Positions 1 through 15,769 of a stretch of 64,000 nucleotides of DNA are shown piece after piece (position 1 is the stretch's first letter; the number at the start of each line of letters is the position of its first letter). The position numbers were made by a program, and so were the translations under genes. The DNA is from Lactarius indigo. Its lineage: Eukaryota > Basidiomycota > Agaricomycetes > Russulales > Russulaceae. The notes beneath the pieces were generated by a model. It was not told the DNA's origin. It saw only the letters and a list, made by a program, of their open reading frames with translations, and did no database searches. The stretch covers positions 2,418,001 to 2,482,000 of the forward strand of contig JAFKAC010000001.1 of assembly GCA_025766275.1 (NCBI GenBank). The letters run 5' to 3'.

Positions 1-1231
1 CACCCTTCAGTCGGTACTGCGGGGGACCTTGCCCGACGCAGCGAGTCTGACGCTTCGACCAGCCTGCAATCCACCCCATCCCAACTGCAGCCCTTACATC
101 TCACCCCATCCCGATTACAGCCTTTACTTCTCACTCAAAAAGAACTTCAGCACTGGAATTACATTGTTGACATTCCAGCAGAATGGGGGCCTGGTGGGGA
201 GTCTCCCAGCGCAGACGGCCAGCTCTTCACCTGCGAGCGTTGCAAGACACCATATGTCGTGCGCCCACTCGATCACGAACCCACTATTGCCCGTGCTTGT
301 GACTACCATTGGGGAAAACCTCAATATAAACTCATAGGGGGTGGGTCCCTTTACCTCGTTATCTCCCCTATCCAATATCAGTGCCTGCAGGCAAACGTAC
401 GCGGATCTATGCATGCTGTTCGCTCCCAGCCGATGAACACGCTGATGGCTGCACACGCGGACCACATGTCTTTTACGAGAGCGATCCCGCTCAGCTTCAC
501 GCGCGCCATCCATTCACCGAGAGTCCACCTATGGCGTCTTCAGCGCTAGAAATTGCCGCGCTTGACTGCGAGATGGTCTATACCACTGGGGGCTTTCGTA
601 TCGCTCGTATTTCTGTCGTCAATGCTAGTGGCGAGACTGTCTTCGACGAGTTGATCAAGATGGACAGTGGTGTTGAAGTAGTGTGCGTCATCCTCGCCCC
701 ATTGGGCCTTAGTTCGTGCGTCGCTTACGAAAAAAAAATGCCAGGGACTTGAATACACGCTTCTCGGGTATCCATCCTGGCGAGTACGCCACTCACGCCG
801 TACTTCCTCTGGAGTCTGTGCGACGCGCATTGGGGCGGCTGATCGGATCGGACACCATCTTGATAGGCCATGCGCTGGATAATGATCTACGAGTGCTGCG
901 TCTCGTGCATCAGCGCGTCATCGACACCGCCGCACTCTTTCCCCACGCCCGTGGTCCGCCGTACCGCCGAGCGCTGCGTGATCTGTGAGTTCTTCTGATA
1001 TACTCTACTCAATGGGAACCGATGTATCTCATTATCGACCACGATAGGACGAAAGAGTATCTCACCAGGCACATCCAAGGTGGCGAGCGAGGGCACTCGT
1101 CGGTCGAAGATTCGGTCGCGGCTCTCGACCTCGTTAAGTGGTTCGTCCTCAACAAGAAGACAAAACCTGCATTGGTCGCCGTGAGCGGCGGTGGCGGTGG
1201 AGGCAGCCCAGTGGTGGCTTCCAAGGCGTAG
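1..1231 (+). CDS. RNA exonuclease, REXO1/Rex family (5' end missing)
   Basis: A 3'-5' exoribonuclease of the DEDDh class, expected to trim RNA 3' ends in the nucleus. Reading frame 1 is open from the window edge. An N-terminal cysteine/histidine cluster (CERC, then ACDYHWG, then YACC) resembles the zinc module of REXO1-type proteins. The exonuclease domain follows with all three motifs visible: ALDCEMVYT (ExoI, from about 556), GHALDNDL (ExoII, about 870) and HSSVEDSVAAL (ExoIII, about 1096). Introns lie at about 340-379, 682-754 and 988-1050; each join keeps frame. The stop is TAG at 1229-1231. The start lies upstream of the window. Yeast Rex1, Rex3 and animal REXO1 share this plan, so the exact orthologue is not decided here. 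Confidence 0.85.
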
Positions 1232-1414
1232 TTTTATCATCACTGTATCTCATTTGTATTCACCGTTACATTCATTACTATTGCTTGTCGTGAGTTTTCT
1301 GTCGTGCTGCAAGTTTTGGTTGGCACCAACGAGTCGCCTCCAGCTCCATTTTGAGAAACAAGACTAAAACGAGCCAACCTTGTTCCGGCCCGGAAGACTG
1401 CACCTAGACACCCT

Positions 1415-2232
1415 ATGATCAGTTACATTCTCCTCGTCTCGCGCCAAGGAATGTCCTGGACGCGCAACCTGTGACCTGACTTTTGCTGATGGATCCGTCT
1501 TATATAGGCAAAGTGCGCCTTGCCAAATGGTTTGTGACGATGCCAGCCCAAGCAAAAGGCTAAGATTGTCAAAGATGTCACCCAGCTCGTCCTCGCTCGC
1601 CGCACCCGCATGTGCAATTTCTTAGAATACAAGGGTCTGTTTTCGTTTCTGTATGAGGGATCTGATTGACAACAACCAATCTGGGCAGACTCGAAGGTTG
1701 TATATCGGCGATATGCATCCCTGTTTTTCGTAACGGGCATCGGCCAGTTGGACAATGAACTCGTCACGCTAGAGATAATACACAGATACGTTGAAGTACT
1801 GGACCGATATTTCGGGAATGTGCGTCGTGTAACATCTGTCTACGAGTTGGTGGGTTGATTACTGACGAATGTTGGAAAGGTCTGCGAACTGGATCTGTAG
1901 GTTTCTCAGCTATAGGCGCGCAGTGAGCGACATTAAACGTTGTACAGGATCTTCAACTTCAGAAGGCATACGCGGTGAGTTGCCGTGCGACTCTCTGTCC
2001 TCACATCAGGCCAACCTGCGGGTTGTGATTCTAGATCCTGGACGAGCTGATCATCGCGGGCGAATTGCAAGAGTCATCCAAGAAATCAGTGCTCAGAGTG
2101 GTTCGTGTACGGTCCTATATAATATGCAGGATCTCATCATACAATGGTCTCAAGGTCACACAATCTGACAGTGTCGAAGAACAGGAAGCGAGTGAGGACT
2201 CTATCACGAGACTTGGCTCTCGACTGCCCTAG
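1415..2232 (+). CDS. APS1: AP-1 clathrin adaptor complex sigma subunit (frame-disrupted)
   Basis: Small sigma chain of the AP-1 adaptor, which with gamma, beta and mu chains sorts cargo at the trans-Golgi network and endosomes. The start ATG at 1415 opens with MISYILLVSRQG; later exons carry KVRLAKWF, VLARRTRMCNFLEYK, the block RRYASLFFVTG, IIHRYVEVLDRYFG, VCELD, then ILDELIIAGELQESSKKSV, and a short acidic tail ending at TAG 2230-2232. Six exons were traced. Three lesions break the model: the first intron would need a GA donor (CAAG|GAATGT at 1449), the A run at 1554-1557 carries one base too many, and one base is missing after 1960 in the IFNF-KAY block. Identity is clear from conserved blocks; whether the gene is intact is not. 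Sequencing error or a decayed copy would both fit. Confidence 0.85.
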
Positions 2233-2403
2233 TAGTAGATTACGATTCGTTGTTTGTTGTTATTTGCGAGCGGCGGTAAACACGGATAGACGGCCCGCGA
2301 CGCGTGACTGGAATTTGAAATAACTCGTGTCTGAGTCGCGCCCTGTGGTTTGGCACTCGCACCCGCACTTACACACTCCACCTCCGCGGTGACCCTAAAC
2401 ATC

Positions 2404-6798
<4,395 letters not shown>

Positions 6799-7546
6799 AC
6801 CACCTGCAATATAGACCTCGTCTCTCCTCTTCTTGCCTCGTCTGTGCTTGGTACCGTATATATATGTTTATGTTACCTTTGATCCCCATAGTATTTTGTC
6901 CAGCTCGTCAAAGTTCAACTGAGTAATCACAGTATCTACTGTAGCCCCATAGGAACACACGGTCTGTAAGCGCGTAGAGTACACGTCCGTATGTAGAGAG
7001 GGATCAGGGTCCTTACCAAGGTCCCTACGCGACTGGCCCTGATCCCTAGTAGACAGCTGTATCTGGGGAGATGTTGATCGAGTTGAGTCGTAACTCCGAA
7101 CCGACTGAGGCAGGTGTGAGAAGTTGTACTACAATTGGCAGCATCCACAATGCCCTGCAGTAGCGCAAGGCTATCCAGTGCGCTCTGATGCGACAATTGG
7201 CGCTACTGATTGGCACTTGTGGACGGTCGCCGAATCGGCCCAAGCATCAGGAAGAACGAAATTTTGATCAAGTGCTGATGACGCCCAAAAGCAGCGCCTG
7301 GATGCTCTTGCCTACGCCTTCTGTCAAACGACGACAATTTGATCCCATGCATCAGTGCATCAGTATCTGCACTCAAGCCCTACCCGCAGCACGGGTCAGG
7401 AAGGTGGGTCCCACAGGTTGTTCTGTTGCGTGGCGTAACCGCCTATCACATCGCATTTGATAGCAATTGGAACGAGCCTTGACAAAGACACGCAGATAAA
7501 TGTCGCTTTGCTGGGTTTAGACTCCACGTCCTTCTGGAAGGCCGTC
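6799..7546. other. intergenic, no gene recognised
   Basis: About 750 bp between the ISWI stop and the next plausible start. Short open frames here have no recognisable motif and no consistent splice joins. The one structured element is the inverted repeat at 6999-7047, listed separately. Confidence 0.6.
6999..7047. repeat. 11-bp perfect inverted repeat with 27-bp loop
   Basis: AGGGATCAGGG at 6999-7009 is mirrored by CCCTGATCCCT at 7037-7047. Inside the loop a weaker nested complementarity (CCTT..AAGG, GGG..CCC) would lengthen a hairpin. It lies 200 bp past the ISWI stop. Function unknown. Confidence 0.75.
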
Positions 7547-9295
7547 ATGTCCGTACCAGTGACCTCTGTCGACGGGCTCGCTGCACAGTTGTATGCCTCG
7601 CTGCGCTACTGCCTAATTTTTTATGCAACTCACACTCTTCGGTGGTCATCGCTACAGCATGGTTACCCATATACTCTCATTCACGCCATACTGTATGTGG
7701 TTTTTAGTCCGCATCTCTGCACAATCATTTTGACCTACTGTAGCCATCATTTATTATGATTATTTTCTCACCCTCTCTGACGAGGTTAAGCTCTTCTGGT
7801 TGCACCCGGACAAATTCAACCTGTTCTCTTACCTCTTCCTTCTCAACCGTTACGTGTCTCTTTTCGGGAACCTACAGATCCTAATATTTGGCTTGATTGG
7901 TCGGATTGACTTTGTGGTACGTGTCCTGCCGACTAGTCGCCCAACGACGTCTGAATTTCTCGTCCGCGCCTGCCCCGTACAGTTCCAATCGTGAGTGTAT
8001 ACTGCCAACAAGAAAAATGTAGCTGACGACGGTTTCCGTTGCGGCACGCAGATGCAGAGCCTCCCACATGTACCATATGATCCTTCTGCTGGTCCAACAA
8101 AGCATCATAGCAGGTACGTCCTACCTGCGGTCTTCCACGGAAACGTATCTCACATCACACTCAAGTTTTGTGTGTCATGCAGATCCATGCAATATATCAA
8201 AGCAGGCGGGTCCTGGTGTTCCTCATATCGATCGCCGTCATTGGAGTTGCGGTCCCCTGCGTATGCACTTTCACTCGTTTCCCCCCTGACTCTCCGAGTC
8301 TACATACTCATGATAGTGGCCACAGTGGAGCATGTACGCGTTGTCGACCGAACACTTGCCGTATCCTGTGGTAATATCTCCTGTCCTAGGTTGTTCTCGG
8401 GTGGTGGGAGAAGCCGAGTGAGTCCATCGCGGTCCACTGTCTGCCCCCTGGCGCCATCACTAAGCGTCATGACACCCACCCCCAGGGGATTCTGTGAGTG
8501 AGCATCATTCGGAGGCCGTGTCGCCTTGCGTGTCGCTCGACTGAATGCAGTTGCGTCACGTGTCTTAGATTCAGCCCTTTCTTGGACGGGCTGTCTCGCA
8601 GTGGACACGACTGTGTTCGCCCTCCTGCTGTACAAAACAGTCAAAGTCGGTCGGGGCGTACGGCTCTTGGATACTATGATGCGCAACGGTACCTCCCCTC
8701 ACGTAGTACCTTTTATCGAACTGACAGTAGCATTTCTTAGCTACCGTATACTACTCGTACGACCCCATTCCTCCTACCCCTTCCCTCTTTTTCTGCCATA
8801 TCTGACGTAAAGCTCACGTACATCAGAATCTTGTCTCTTGTGAATCTAAGCAACATCCTGATACTGCGGGTATGTCTCCACCTTTCTCTCGAGCTTGCTC
8901 AGCCAAGCACGTACTAACGAGACCGACCAAGTTCGCGTCCGTGAGTTTTGTCGTTCACCACAAACCCCCTCTCCTTCAAGTGTAGGACAATCGCCAACGA
9001 GTTTCCACAGCCCGGCCTCCGAACATGCGCATTATCTCTGACGAACGCGTAAGTCTTTCCCGAACGACTGTCGTTCGGGCATTCTGACACGCCCCGAAAT
9101 AAAACAAAATAAAAAAAACGTAAACCCTGCAGGTTATCGTGCACACTTATATCGCGAGTCATATTCGACCTTCGTTCCAAGTTCGGCAACGCCTCGCGCA
9201 CCGAAACGACCGCGTACTACGTCTACGACGCCCCGGACAATCAAACCGAACGCAATGGTCTGCCGTTGTTCGTGCGCCCGCTTTTCAGAAATTAA
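7547..9295 (+). CDS. DUF6533-type fungal membrane protein, frame not continuous
   Basis: Belongs to a large mushroom-fungus family of putative multi-pass membrane proteins of unknown function. The diagnostic N-terminal block is present at about 7749-7916 (IIYYDYFLTLSDEVKLFW, then LFSYLFLLNRYVSLFGN). Further hydrophobic blocks follow: MYHMILLLVQQSIIA (about 8068), RRVLVFLISIAVIGVAV (about 8206), VLDSALSWTGCLAVDTT with LLLYKTVKVGRGVRLLD (about 8560-8675), then SLVNLSNILIL and TLISRVIFDLRS (about 9145-9180), ending RPLFRN and TAA 9293-9295. The proposed ATG at 7547 opens MSVPVTSVDG; a donor at 7662 gives one in-frame route to the YDYF exon. The joins around 7917-8050 and 8120-8180 do not keep frame with canonical splice sites, so the locus is either decayed or carries sequence errors. 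Confidence 0.6.
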
Positions 9296-10116
9296 GACCC
9301 ATCGGTTGGCCCGCCGGTTCAGTCCGAGAAATGGGCCCTTTCACATCTGGTAGTTCTCATAGATCAGGCAGGGACGATACGGTCGCGGTGGCGAAGTCGA
9401 GGTTGAGGGTTCCGTGATCGAGTGCCTTGTTTGGTATGGTGTGTACCTGGAGAACCTTGAGAAGTAGGAAACAGACTGAGATATGGCGGTGCACGGGAGC
9501 CACCTAGAATCGCCTGATGACATTATCTCGTGTACTATAGGGCATCGTGTATGTTATATGTCCCTTCCTAGGACATTAGTGGGCACTTTACCAGTGAAGG
9601 AGATCCGACATCGCGTGCCAGGAACGGTGGATGGGCGAGTCGTGCATCTGGTCGCTGTTGCTCGTGCTGTCGGTGAGCTGATGCTAATACGACATATCGA
9701 AGTGATGGTCTGAACCTGAGCGTTCCAAAGCCCGAGGTTATGTTAAGACCAGCGAATTTAAGTCGTGAAGCCGTACCCCTGCTATCTGTCCCCCATGAAT
9801 GTGGGACCTCAGCTGAATGTAGTTCCTCCTACTCCTTTCAGTCAGCCAGGAAGCCTCCGCTTGCAAAAATACGGATTTATAAAAGTGCGGTGCGTACGAT
9901 TATGCAACAATCTCTACTACTCCGTGAAGTTCAGACAGACATATGACGTTCAAGATACAAACACTCTTCCGAGCCTGGTAGGACAGCCAACGTAGCGTAT
10001 ACAAAATTCGATCCCCGAAGAAAATCGTCACAACAAGACAGGGAGAACGTGGGCGGCCATTCGTGGAATCGTGGAAATTACAAGGACAAAAAAAGTCGGG
10101 TGCGAATACATACTAA
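9296..10116. other. intergenic, nothing recognised
   Basis: About 820 bp separating the convergent 3' ends of the DUF6533-type gene and VID27. Short open frames at about 9483-9713 and 9740-9995 show no domain, no plausible splicing partner and no repeat. No tRNA-like internal promoter was noticed. Confidence 0.55.
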
Positions 10117-12885
10117 TCAGTAAGGTGCGTTGACAATGTCGGAGTGACCACGCGTGGAGCGGCGCTCAGGAGCGAGTGACGTTCGTGTGGGTTTGCGCAG
10201 GTTCTTCTTGTTCACGCTGAGGACATTGTTCTGGAGTGCGACGATCTGTGGCAGTAGGAGCAATCAACGATCTGGTTCACCGATCACGAACAGAAAAGAA
10301 GACGTAACGATTTCCTTGTCGTCGCCGAAGCGGAAATTATCCTGCACGACAAGATCCTCATACATCTTGATTTCGTACTTGTCCATCTGCCCCTTCTTCA
10401 CTTTGGCAAAGTCCCAGGCAATGACGTACTGTCCGGTGGAAGTCACGATCGCGTTCTCTTCTTGACCCTCACCGACATTGAACCTAGGTAATGTCTCATC
10501 AGGTCACTCACAACCGCGACAGGATGAAAGAAAGGAACCTAGCAGGGGTGAAGGAGATGTTATGGTTCATATATGCAACATGCTCGGGTCGTAGCTGGAG
10601 CCTCTTGGGCATGGGCTTCGCATCGGCAGGGAAGCTGCGGTCAAAGCCGAGACTACCAGCCCATTTGCCCTGTCCAATGAGGACGTCCACCAGGAGTAGA
10701 TATGTCGTCGTCGTCGCAACAATCCAGCGGCCGTCCGCGGACACATCGACGCCGATGATGGGATCTCCCAGTGGTGTTAGAGCAGTCTTCGCAATCTTCC
10801 CGACTGTGTCATATAGACGGACGTCTCCCTTCTCGCTCGCGACCGCAAGTTTTCCAGATGCGGTGGTAGTGACACCAGAGAATTTGTTCTTCGACGCGTA
10901 TTGCTTATACTGACTGTCCACGAGCTTGCTGCCAGACACGCGTGGGTCAATGCGGAAGAGCGCGTTGTGCGACGCGCCGATCAATGTTTGCTCAGGCGTC
11001 GTCTGGGAGAACTTTGTATTCGGTGCAATATGATCGACCGTGACATTGTCGTGAACCTTCCACTCCTCAACGATTTTCGCACGTTCGAGATCTAGGTGGA
11101 ATAGTGAGTTCGGTGCACTAGGGTTCATCACAATCATCTTGGAGTCTTGGTGGTGCAGCATGACCTATTCAAGCGTCACAACATGCAGACGGAAAGTCAT
11201 TGAAGGCAGGACGAACATTTTTGGGGTCAAACTTCTTCCCCTTCATGTCTGTAATATTGGCGATTGAGGCAACGTATTCAACATCGCCCGGCTTATGCCG
11301 GAAGACGCCAATCTTATCTCCTCGTACAACGTACGACCTATCGCCTTTGTACCCAATGGTGAGTTGAGAATTTCGCCCTTCTTGGAAGCCAGCGGGCGAA
11401 CCGCTGCCCTCTGCTGTCTCATCTTCGTCTTCATCCTCATCTGTGGCACAGTAGTAGCGGAATGTATTTTCATTGAGTAGGCCCCGCACTCACCACCGAG
11501 CTCATCGAGCACTGCCTCCTCTTCATCCTCGTCAGTTTCGACTCCCATCTCAACGTCCTCAACACCAGAACTGAGTACATATGCCCGCTCTTCCGTCTGT
11601 AAATGTTTAGAACGTGCTTCACGCCATATTTTCTTGTTGCATACCTTGACTTTATCCCACGACGTCTCATTCAGGTTCTCCCACGCACGCTTTGTGAATT
11701 CGGCCCGAAAGTCCTCAAAGCTCTCTTGGGACTCGAAGCGCAAGCACCAGCTGCTCTGGTTCCCGTTTTCGTTCACGTTGTTCCATGTGAGCGACCATGT
11801 CGCGGGTGACCAGCGTTGCATCATCTGTGACGTGATGCGATGGGCAAGTACCTGCCCTTCTTGACTCGCCGCGGTGAGAAAGAACAAGAATTTGGCCCCT
11901 ATACGCTGCACGATCTTCGCGGACACCGATGCTTCACGAACAAAGTAGCCCTCGTCGCGGTCCCACAAAAACAGCTCGGCTCTCTCATCAATGATCACAT
12001 CTAGAGAGGAATCTGGAGTGGTCGACAAAGGTGAAGTCGAAGACTGAGGCGATCTGGCGCCATCTTTAACGGGAACTTTCCTTGCAGAGCCTTTGCCTTT
12101 GGTGTGAGCGGCAGGGGGTCTGAGGGTAGGTGCTTAGGAAGACAGTCAAGAGAGGGACGATGGATGACGAACTGCCATATGAATTCGGCCAGATCTTCAT
12201 CCCGCACGGTGTCCGCGCTCTTCTTATACTTGCGCTCATACATGGCACGGTACATGCACGTCTCGAAGAAAGCCTTTGTCGGTGCGTTGGTTCCAGAGGC
12301 AACAAATTCATAGAATTCATCAACATCGCCTTGTAGATCGCGCCAAACAAGAGTGGGTTCTCCCTCCGTCTGACTTGTACGAAACTCGAGCTCCTCACTA
12401 ATGAGGAATACGCGTTCTTCGTCGGCTGATAGAGAATTAAGGGTGTGACAACTACAATCGACGAAAGACGCACTCTCTTCCTCGTCCTCAAGTAACTCTT
12501 GGTCGCCCTCCTCATATACACGCGTTATTACTAGTTGGAAATTGTGTTCGACAGACGGAACGCGACGGATGGTGGCCATAGCATCATTATATCTATTACA
12601 AAGGAGTCATGTAAGTGGGCAAGTTGGATGAAGCAGGTGAGAACGACGAACATGCACTCTCTGGACGAGCGTACATTTCCTGGTCGTACGAGGTGGAGTT
12701 GACCTGTGGAGATCTTCACCACCTCGGTGGCATTGGGGTCCTCTATTCATCGTTGGTCAAGGTGGGATGTAATTAAGATTCAATCATGCGACTAACGCCA
12801 AACTTTGCCGATCACTACGAGACTGATTAGCACAAGTGAAAGATAGCGCAAGGAGTGTGTACCGACGGTTGCGAAAGATGTTCAT
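10117..12885 (-). CDS. VID27: VID27 family protein
   Basis: Fungal protein named for vacuolar import and degradation of gluconeogenic enzymes, with a C-terminal WD40-like beta-propeller. The 5' end was rebuilt from three small exons: ATG at 12885 (MNIFRNR), VVIGKVWQDPN, then STGQLHLVRPGNVRSSREC, joining ATIRRVPSVEHNFQLVITRV near 12576. The middle has a PH-like region (SSWCLRFESQESFEDF, about 11750-11690) and acidic linkers. The C-terminal part carries YVVRGDKIGVF, MLHHQDSKMIVMNP, GVDVSADGRWIVATT and EHVAYMNHNISFTPARF, and ends RPTRTS plus a short tail, TGA at 10117-10119. Nine or ten introns keep frame. One break exists: the run of five G (forward strand) at 12114-12118 needs a sixth base to join PSDP to AAHTKGKGSA. 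Roughly 790 residues. Confidence 0.92.
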
Positions 12886-13004
12886 GATAATGGTCAAAGC
12901 GAGTTGTTTGAATGATTCGAGTCAATCTCGCGCGTGACCTTTTATCGAATCGTGACTCTGTCCGACTCGGCATGTCATCCCTCTCCCGTAGTACGTCTAT
13001 TTTT

Positions 13005-13560
13005 CGTTGCACAGCGACGACACTCTGTTTACCACTTATCATCACTCAGGTGCCAACCAGCCGCAACATGGTACATCTTCAAGTAACGATCCACCTTCAC
13101 CCGAGCATCTACGACACCGTGGCGGGCTTGCATCGTCCACTTCATTGTTTGTAACTGGTGGTGTATGTTCTGCTTCTTGGGACACCTTACGCAGTGAGCT
13201 GAACCTAGTCGGTGTCTGGCGCAGTTCCGCGAAGCAGCAAATGTATCCCCAACTTTGTCTTCGTTTTCCTCTGCCGGCAACTTATCAACTCTGGCTGGAA
13301 GAGACGGGTCTGGGCTGGCCACACATGGGCATAAAGTATCAATTCGTGTGGACCACTCTATCGCGACGTGCTTCGATCCTGCAGACAAGGAGCTTTATGA
13401 CCTCTGGGCACCGAAGACATGACCTCTGGTCTCCGATTAGGACGATGTTCGTCTATGACGTGGCTGTGATAGATTTCTTAAATCCATGTTCGGTCAGCAG
13501 TTACTGCCAGTGGAAGATTAAATGCTTCTTATTAGAAATAAACGAGACCACCTTCCATCC
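13005..13560. repeat. diverged direct repeat, copy A
   Basis: Matches copy B at 15770-16250 in the same orientation over its whole length, with substitutions and indels. Shared stretches include CGTTGCAC-GCGACGACAC at the left end, CTGCTTCTTGGGAC at 13170, TTACGCAGTGAG, GGAAGAGACGGGT, GCGACGTGCTTCGA, GGTCTCCGATT, GGTCAGCAGTTACT and GACCACCTTCC at the right end. It contains an open frame of 186 codons on + that copy B does not preserve, so coding is unlikely today. It may be a non-autonomous transposon relic or a segmental duplication. Confidence 0.8.
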
Positions 13561-13647
13561 CATCTAGCGTCTTGTATATTACGGCGACTCTACAACTACA
13601 GAAAGCGATAAGATAGCATGAGCAAAGCGACGAGATTAATACTAGAT

Positions 13648-15040
13648 TCAGATCGACTTCTCGCACAACGGGCATTCGAAGGGTAGCAGGCCTTCGTCGC
13701 AGACGTTCTTTCTTACGAAGAAACTGTCATTGCACCCTTCATCACCAGGGTAGATCAGTTCTTCCACCTCGACACCTTCCAGGCCGTCTAGCCATCGATC
13801 GAGCGTGATACCGTTCAACTGTGGCCCTCCGTTAGTGACACATGTTGTGCGCGCATACAACTGTGCCCATTCGCGTGCCTCGCTCACAGCTTTGACGTTG
13901 CCTACAATGCCATGCGTGGGCCCACCTCTGATGATCGGTACTCGGGCTAGCTGGAGGAGGTCGAAAGGAATACGAGCCTTGTACGTGGGGGGCATATCCA
14001 AGAATTCTTGTGCACGCTGATCGGCTGATTTGTCGGACGTGTGGCCATTCTCGGCGAGACAACTTTCATGGTACCACCGCTCGCAGCGTGGACAGAGGTG
14101 CATGGGGTCAGGTGCATCCGGATTGTATGGTCTCTGGCAGAAACACGTAGTCGTGTCAACGACGATGGGCTAAAACACGACGTTAGTAGGGAAAGGATAA
14201 AGAGTATAGTCAGCCACATACGGGCACGGTCCCTTCATGCGGATCGAAGCTCCGCCGGGTGTAGAACGAATCCGGCGGGATTGGTTCTTGGTCAAGGGCG
14301 GTTTCGTCGTATTCAATGACGTCTGCTTTCCCTGAAAGCTGTATTCAGCACATGTGAACAATCAGGCATTTCAAGTTCAAGCATACCATTTATTGACAGT
14401 GCAGAAATCATTTGAATATCAAGTTCGGACCCCAGGCTGCGCTCGTACCTCCCATAGGATGATGTGTCCCTGTGGTGTGGATATCAACAAACAGGAATGG
14501 CGGGGTGTAACTGTACTCACACGTCTTGGGCCTTTTCCGCGATGTCCTTGCCTGAGTGGTACCACTGGACCTTTACCCAGGTCTGGTGTCCATCAATAGG
14601 TACACCTTTAGCAGGGACACCGGACACAAACGTTTCGGGGCGCATTTCCACGGATCGCTATAATCTTTCCAACCCATGAATCCCATGGGTCATAGTATCT
14701 GTTAGGGTTCCAGTCGTGGTTCAAAATGAGGACGCTGGACAATGGGCACGGCAGGTAGCCCACTTGTCAGGGACGCGGCTGGAATTATCACGGAACTTGG
14801 ACTTACTTCTCTCCCAAATGAAATGTGATCCTCTCATTGTTCCGGGGGTCGTTGACTGCAGGGAATTGCAGATGGTGCGGCATGTCCAAGTGGTGCACTA
14901 GCGGGCTTACCGGCGCAGAACTGCATCGGCTTCCAGGAAAGCCATTGCTTTTCAGAGGGAGTTGGGTCCGACTTGCGACGTTTAGTAGCAGAGATGGACC
15001 TTGTCTTTCGGGGTTTTTTCGTCTTCAGGCTTCTTACCAT
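13648..15040 (-). CDS. BAH and PHD-finger chromatin protein
   Basis: Nuclear protein expected to read histone marks. The start ATG at 15040 gives MVRSLKTKKPRKTR followed by a basic, nuclear-localisation-like stretch. A BAH domain follows: WKPMQFC, ERITFHLGEK, SWVGKIIAIRGN, TWVKVQWYHSGKDIAE, YGRYERSLGSELDIQMIS. After a linker (FYTRRSFDPHEG) comes a PHD finger, CFCQRPYNPD..MHLCPRCERWYHESCL, with the usual Cys4-His-Cys3 spacing begun, and its last cysteines possibly in FECPLCEKSI at the C-terminus. Five introns were traced with frame kept. One extra base sits in the G run at 14637-14640 (forward strand) between IRGNAP and ETFVSGVPAKG. Stop at 13648. Fungal BAH-PHD proteins include Neurospora EPR-1, an H3K27me3 reader; equivalence here is only a suggestion. 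It lies between the two repeat copies. Confidence 0.85.
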
Positions 15041-15769
15041 GGCGGTAAGAAGGGATGAAAGGATGTGTGTACGCGCCAAGGGTCCCGCCCGACCACAGTG
15101 CCGCAGCACTACTTCTTTCATCGGAAATGGCCACTCTGAGGCTCGTGACCAGCGGGATTCATGTGTCGCGGAGCGGCAACATAAAATAATTCAAAATACC
15201 GATTGGCGACGACAGAATACACACCCCGAGGGGGGCTACGACACGTACTATTAGCCCAGACTAAGGATCCGCATCGTCACCACCCCGATTGTCTCATAGG
15301 CTACGACACACAGGACCCGAACTGGACGATGTACGGACACAACTCCGTGGAAGTCTGAAGGTGGAGAGGGATTAGGGAGGAGCGATAGGGATAAGTACAG
15401 TAGTAAGAGGAAGACCGGTCTCCGAGCCGGGGCGCGTAAGAGTGTGAAAGTACGATCATGGCTATATCCTCCGCTGAACGTGCGTTTCCTGTTACCTAGA
15501 TCAGATATAGGAACACACAGAAAAGAAATACCTCTGAGACGTTTGAGATAGTGTGAGCATTTCGGTGTAGGTCACAGCGGCATCGACCCGGTCGCCCACT
15601 TCTGCAAGGCTAGATCTCGCCTGCCCTATGCTCGAGTCTGTGTTAGCGACGGTTGCGTAGCGGTGAAACGGTGAAGGTGAACACCCTTCGTTTCGATTGA
15701 ATTTGAATATGTTTGACGTCTTGTTGTCCACCGCGGCGGCTGCGTGACTCCAGCTCCACTCCCCTCTAA
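15041..15769. other. intergenic, no gene recognised
   Basis: A minus-strand open frame at 15501-15800 contains a stretch rich in Ala, Ser, Asp and Glu but no family signature and no splice partner. The rest shows nothing. The motif CGACGGTTGCG at about 15647 also occurs at about 12863 in VID27 exon 1, roughly the same distance left of each repeat copy, so the duplication may once have extended further left. Confidence 0.45.

Noticed and set aside
13007..13567. 186-codon plus-strand open frame inside repeat copy A
   Set aside because: The homologous copy B has stops and indels in this frame, and no domain is visible.
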